Shown here piece by piece: positions 14,835 to 17,679 of a stretch of DNA of 17,679 nucleotides. Source of the stretch: Candidatus Egerieousia excrementavium (GTDB lineage: Bacteria; Bacteroidota; Bacteroidia; Bacteroidales; UBA932). The stretch covers positions 1 through 17,679 of the forward strand of contig JADINB010000020.1 in assembly GCA_017694275.1 (NCBI GenBank). The letters are read 5' to 3'. Position 1 is the stretch's first letter. Every line of letters starts with the position of its first letter. Under the pieces are notes generated by a model, which had not been told where the DNA came from, made no database searches, and saw only the letters and a program-made list of their open reading frames with translations. A program made the position numbers and the translations under genes.

Positions 14835-15596
14835 ATGAAAACTTTATTTATTACCGGCGGTTCGACAGGCATAGGCGCCGCATCGGTCAGGAAATTCATT
14901 GATCAGGGCTGGAATGTCGGCTTTATGGACATAAACGGCCAGGCAGGCGAATCGCTCCTTGAAAATATTGGCAAACCTGAACAGCTGCTTTTCGTAGAAG
15001 GAGACACCCGTTGCAGGGAGGATATACGCAAGGCCGTGGAGAAAACGGCAGAACGGTTCGGGGCGATAAACAGCACCGTAGCCAATGCCGGAATCCACCG
15101 TCGCAACACATTGCTCGACATAACGGACCAGGAACTCGACCTGATGATCCAGACAAACATATACGGCACCGTAAATACGCTGCGCGAGGCTGTTCCGAAA
15201 ATAATAGAGGCAGGAGGCGGCAGCATTGTAATCAACGTCTCCGACCAATGGTTCGTAGGAAAACCAAACAGCTTCGCTTACGGGCTTACCAAGGGGGCAC
15301 TGGGGCAGATTACACGCAGCCTGTCGATAGATCTCGGGCAGTATGATATCCGGGTAAATGCAGTATGCGCCGGCACCATACATACTCCACTGGTAGACAA
15401 TCTTTTTAAAAAATTTGCAGAAGCCAACAACTGCAGCATAGATGATTATTGGAAGGAGGAGAACGCCCTTTACGCACGAGGCAGTGCAGGAAAGCCGGAA
15501 GAGGTGGCGGAACTTATCTACTTTCTGGCATCTGATGCTTCGAGTTTCTGTACAGGAGGGCATTATCTGGTAGACGGAGGGCTTGTCGCAAGGTAA
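14835..15596 (+). CDS. Classical short-chain dehydrogenase/reductase
   Basis: A 253-residue NAD(P)-dependent oxidoreductase with every landmark of the classical SDR family: TGGSTGIG (7-14) at the dinucleotide loop, NAG (84-86), Asn108, Ser136 and YGLTK (Y149, K153) as catalytic residues, and a C-terminal GGHYLVDGG. D32 at the end of the second strand suggests NAD(H) preference over NADP(H). Substrate cannot be told from sequence; candidates include sugar alcohols, 3-oxoacyl or hydroxysteroid compounds. Codon use matches neighbours. It stands alone between the divergent GNAT unit and the ilvD leader, with no clear terminator after it. Confidence 0.93.
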   Translation: MKTLFITGGSTGIGAASVRKFIDQGWNVGFMDINGQAGESLLENIGKPEQLLFVEGDTRCREDIRKAVEKTAERFGAINSTVANAGIHRRNTLLDITDQELDLMIQTNIYGTVNTLREAVPKIIEAGGGSIVINVSDQWFVGKPNSFAYGLTKGALGQITRSLSIDLGQYDIRVNAVCAGTIHTPLVDNLFKKFAEANNCSIDDYWKEENALYARGSAGKPEEVAELIYFLASDASSFCTGGHYLVDGGLVAR

Positions 15597-15606
15597 GTGG
15601 CAACGA

Positions 15607-15625
15607 TTACAATTTGTCACATCAT
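15607..15625 (+). repeat. Copy 1 of a 19-nt imperfect direct repeat
   Basis: TTACAATTTGTCACATCAT. It matches the second copy at 15744-15762 in 17 of 19 positions. Between the copies (15626-15743) I see only A/T-rich DNA with no convincing gene. Confidence 0.5.
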
Positions 15626-15743
15626 TTGCCAGAACAGACTGCACAGAATAAAAATGCAGAATAATATTCAGACATATTATCTTAACAATCAATTATTTAT
15701 ATCTGAACAACAAAGAAAGGAAAACAGTTCCGGCAAAAAAAAG

Positions 15744-15762
15744 TTACAATTTGTTACAACAT
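15744..15762 (+). repeat. Copy 2 of the 19-nt repeat, upstream of the ilvD promoter
   Basis: TTACAATTTGTTACAACAT. With the preceding G it contains GTTACAA twice (15743-15749 and 15753-15759), spaced exactly 10 bp. The copy ends 14 nt before the -7 box and covers the -33 region, a position suitable for a regulator binding site. Confidence 0.5.
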
Positions 15763-15776
15763 ATCATTTTTTTTTC

Positions 15777-15784
15777 TACTTTTG
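15777..15784 (+). promoter_or_regulatory. -7 box of the ilvD leader transcript
   Basis: TACTTTTG matches TAnnTTTG. A TTTG occurs at 15750-15753, but with a 23-nt spacer it is longer than the usual 19. Transcription would start near 15791, just before the leader peptide. Confidence 0.6.
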
Positions 15785-15796
15785 CCCAGTCAAACA

Positions 15797-15934
15797 ATGA
15801 CAGAAATAACACAAGGGTTCAAAATCATGTTACGGAATAACACACACGGCAGGCGGCAGACCAGAAGGAAAGGGCTCATGAACATGGGTTCGGTCGTGGT
15901 CATTATCGTGGTCCTGGTGGTCGTTATTATTTAA
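15797..15934 (+). CDS. ilv leader peptide (45 aa), branched-chain attenuator peptide
   Basis: An ATG at 15797 opens a 45-codon frame ending TAA 15932-15934. In-frame ATGs at 15827, 15878 and 15884 could serve as shorter starts. The N-terminal half is basic (GRRQTRRKG). The last 13 codons (15893-15931) are all branched-chain: eight Val, four Ile and one Leu, reading VVVIIVVLVVVII. The stop is followed after 31 nt by an intrinsic terminator, then ilvD. This is the logic of enterobacterial ilv leaders: when charged Val/Ile/Leu tRNA is scarce, the ribosome stalls in the run and the downstream RNA folds differently. The peptide itself probably has no other function. A hydrophobic Val/Ile tail could alternatively suggest a tiny membrane peptide, but the terminator and ilvD argue for attenuation. 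Confidence 0.85.
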   Translation: MTEITQGFKIMLRNNTHGRRQTRRKGLMNMGSVVVIIVVLVVVII

Positions 15935-15965
15935 TAATGATTTGGAATCCATTTGCTATACAGAG

Positions 15966-16004
15966 TGCTTGCTTAATGGATTTGATTAAGCAAGCATTTT
16001 TTTT
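15966..16004 (+). terminator. Intrinsic terminator acting as attenuator before ilvD
   Basis: TGCTTGCTTAAT (15966-15977), a 7-nt loop, and the exact complement ATTAAGCAAGCA (15985-15996) form a 12-bp perfect stem, followed by eight T (15997-16004). It lies between the leader peptide stop and ilvD, with no gene ending just before it other than the leader. Upstream AATCCATT (15946-15953) can pair with AATGGATT (15975-15982), which covers the top of the 5' arm and the loop: a candidate antiterminator. GTCATTAT in the Val/Ile codons (15899-15906) can pair with ATAATGAT (15934-15941). Confidence 0.9.
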
Positions 16005-16054
16005 GAAAGGGTTTTGCAGAATTTGAAGCAACAGAAAACAAATAACGGGACATT

Positions 16055-17679
16055 ATGATACCATTAAGAAGTGACATCAACACAAAAGGCAGGAAAATGG
16101 CCGGAGCCCGTGGCCTTTGGAGAGCCAATGGAATGAAAGAGGAACAGTTCGGAAAACCGATAATAGCAATTGTAAACTCTTTCACCCAATTCGTACCAGG
16201 GCATACGCATCTCCACAGGATAGGGCAGCATGTAAAGCAGATTATAGAGAGCGAAGGCTGTTATGCCGCAGAATTCAATACCATAGCAATAGACGACGGC
16301 ATAGCGATGGGGCATGACGGAATGCTCTATTCTCTTCCTTCACGAGACCTTATAGCAGACAGCGTAGAATATATGTGCAACGCACACAAGGCAGATGCCA
16401 TGATCTGCATATCGAACTGCGACAAGATAACACCCGGAATGCTGATGGCTGCAATGCGGCTCAACATTCCGGCTGTTTTTGTTTCCGGGGGCCCCATGGA
16501 GGCAGGAGAGATAGACGGAAAGCACTATGATTTGATAGACACCATGGTAAAGGCGGCAGACAACTCCTTTCCAGACGAAAAGCTGGCAGAGTTCGAGCGC
16601 AGGGCCTGCCCGGGCTGCGGATGCTGTTCAGGAATGTTTACTGCAAACTCCATGAACTGCCTTGCCGAAGCCATAGGGCTGGCCCCGGTAGGCAACGGGA
16701 CTCTCCTTGCAACCCATGAAAAGCGCAGGGAACTGTTTGAAACGGCGGCACGACTTATAGTGAAAAACGCAAAGGACTATTATTTCAACGGCAATACCAA
16801 GGTCCTGCCCCGTTCAATAGCCACAAAAGAGGCCTTTCTTAATGCCATGTCGCTCGACATTGCAATGGGAGGCTCCACCAATACCGTGCTGCACCTTCTT
16901 GCTGTGGCAAACGAGGCTGGTGTAGATTTTACCATGCGCGACATAGACAAACTTTCAAGAAAGATACCGGTTATCTGCAAGGTTGCGCCCAACTGCCACT
17001 ATCACATTCAGGATGTGAACAGGGCCGGCGGCATAATGGGAATTCTGGCAGAACTCAAACGCGGAGGATTCCTTGACACGGCCGTATCGAGAGTAGATTA
17101 TCCCACACTCGACATGGCAATAGAAGAAAACGACATAATGGCTCCGACTGCAAAGACGGAACTTACCAAAAGGTATCTGGCCGCACCCGGCAACCGTTTC
17201 AACATAGAACTCGGCAGCAATGACACCTATTACGGAGAATTCGACAAAGACAGAAAGGCCGGATGCATAAGGGATGTCGCCCATGCATATTCCAAGGATG
17301 GAGGTCTTGCCGTTCTCTATGGGAACATAGCAAAAGACGGCTGTATTGTAAAGACTGCCGGAGTAGATGAAAATATCCTTAAGTTCAAAGGAAAAGCAGT
17401 AGTGTTCGAGTCTCAGGAAGAGGCCGCCGACGGCATTCTTGGAGGAAAGGTAAAGGCAGGAAACGTAGTTGTGATAAGGTATGAAGGGCCAAAGGGAGGT
17501 CCCGGAATGCAGGAGATGCTCTACCCTACCTCATATCTGAAAAGCGTGAAGCTCGACAAGGCCTGCGCTCTGCTTACAGACGGCCGTTTTTCAGGAGGCA
17601 CGTCGGGGCTTTCGATAGGGCATGTCTCGCCAGAGGCTGCCAACAAGGGCGAGATTGCGCTGGTTGAAGACGGAGATAC
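16055..17679 (+). CDS. ilvD: Dihydroxy-acid dehydratase, 3' end cut by window
   Basis: The frame starts at ATG 16055 (MIPLRSDINTKGRKMAGARGLWRA region) and stays open for 541 codons to the window end. About 60 residues are missing relative to typical 600-residue members. It dehydrates 2,3-dihydroxy-isovalerate and 2,3-dihydroxy-3-methylvalerate to the keto acids leading to valine, leucine and isoleucine, using an Fe-S cluster in the cytoplasm. Family signatures are AIVNSFTQFVPGH, ISNCDKITPGM (C122), a Cys-rich cluster motif at 185-191 followed by SGMFTANSMNC, GGSTNTVLHLLA, EGPKGGPGMQEM, and LTDGRFSGGTSGLSIGHVSPEAA. The Cys motif reads CPGCGCC, with Cys where Ser is usual. It is probably the first gene of an ilv operon controlled by the attenuator upstream. 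Confidence 0.97.
   Translation, partial: MIPLRSDINTKGRKMAGARGLWRANGMKEEQFGKPIIAIVNSFTQFVPGHTHLHRIGQHVKQIIESEGCYAAEFNTIAIDDGIAMGHDGMLYSLPSRDLIADSVEYMCNAHKADAMICISNCDKITPGMLMAAMRLNIPAVFVSGGPMEAGEIDGKHYDLIDTMVKAADNSFPDEKLAEFERRACPGCGCCSGMFTANSMNCLAEAIGLAPVGNGTLLATHEKRRELFETAARLIVKNAKDYYFNGNTKVLPRSIATKEAFLNAMSLDIAMGGSTNTVLHLLAVANEAGVDFTMRDIDKLSRKIPVICKVAPNCHYHIQDVNRAGGIMGILAELKRGGFLDTAVSRVDYPTLDMAIEENDIMAPTAKTELTKRYLAAPGNRFNIELGSNDTYYGEFDKDRKAGCIRDVAHAYSKDGGLAVLYGNIAKDGCIVKTAGVDENILKFKGKAVVFESQEEAADGILGGKVKAGNVVVIRYEGPKGGPGMQEMLYPTSYLKSVKLDKACALLTDGRFSGGTSGLSIGHVSPEAANKGEIALVEDGD

Noticed and set aside
15639..15659. A CTGCA...TGCAG inverted repeat as terminator after the SDR gene
   Set aside because: Only five base pairs with a long A-rich loop and no following T-run.
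14844..15692. A 282-codon minus-strand open frame opposite the SDR gene
   Set aside because: Cys/Tyr-rich shadow of a complete classical SDR.
15597..15800. A 67-codon frame beginning at GTG right after the SDR stop
   Set aside because: It is in A/T-rich non-coding DNA, reads through the repeat, promoter and leader start, and has no protein-like pattern.
1..17679. tRNA, rRNA, CRISPR arrays, insertion sequences or phage genes
   Set aside because: The intergenic gaps are short and accounted for, no cloverleaf or repeat-spacer pattern is visible, and no transposase or integrase motif appears in any frame examined.

Overview
The window looks like a chromosomal segment of a Bacteroidetes/Bacteroidales bacterium of moderate GC content. 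Three things point there: repeated promoter-like boxes matching TAnnTTTG, some with a TTTG or GTTG box 19 nt upstream; an outer-membrane TonB-dependent receptor paired with a PnuC-family permease under a TPP riboswitch; and protein types typical of the phylum (a golvesin-domain amidase, a plant-type glutaminyl cyclase, a FatB-like acyl-ACP thioesterase). No transposase, phage gene, CRISPR array, tRNA or rRNA is visible, so this is core or housekeeping DNA rather than a mobile island.

Layout, left to right. (1) Positions 1-3182, minus strand: the 5' end of a BadF/BadG-type kinase, then a thiamine uptake operon read leftward from a promoter near 3152-3182 through a TPP riboswitch (3050-3126) into a TonB-dependent receptor and the permease PnuT. 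(2) 3349-7253: a secreted lactonase-type beta-propeller (+), convergent with an operon on the minus strand (unknown 116-aa protein, CTP synthase pyrG, and a lipoprotein glutaminyl cyclase overlapping pyrG by an ATGA). (3) 7329-13504: an acyl-ACP thioesterase (+) whose end overlaps the end of a minus-strand operon made of a 1009-aa secreted amidase/golvesin/FN3 protein and an L-cysteine desulfidase-family enzyme (UPF0597). A D-cysteine desulfhydrase-like PLP enzyme diverges from the amidase through an intergenic region with overlapping promoters. (4) 13531-14756: a hairpin between convergent genes, then GNAT acetyltransferase and DUF47/PhoU-like genes on the minus strand. (5) 14835-17679: an SDR oxidoreductase (+), then a 458-nt leader region and the first 541 codons of ilvD, cut by the window edge.

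The most notable element is the ilvD leader. It encodes a 45-codon peptide, too short for usual gene callers, with 13 consecutive Val/Ile/Leu codons just before its stop. A 12-bp perfect hairpin followed by eight T follows, and then ilvD. This is the layout of a ribosome-mediated transcription attenuator sensing charged branched-chain tRNAs. A 19-nt imperfect direct repeat upstream of its promoter may be an additional protein-binding site. A second theme is sulfur amino acids: enzymes of an L-cysteine-degrading family and a D-cysteine-degrading family flank the secreted amidase and share its control region.
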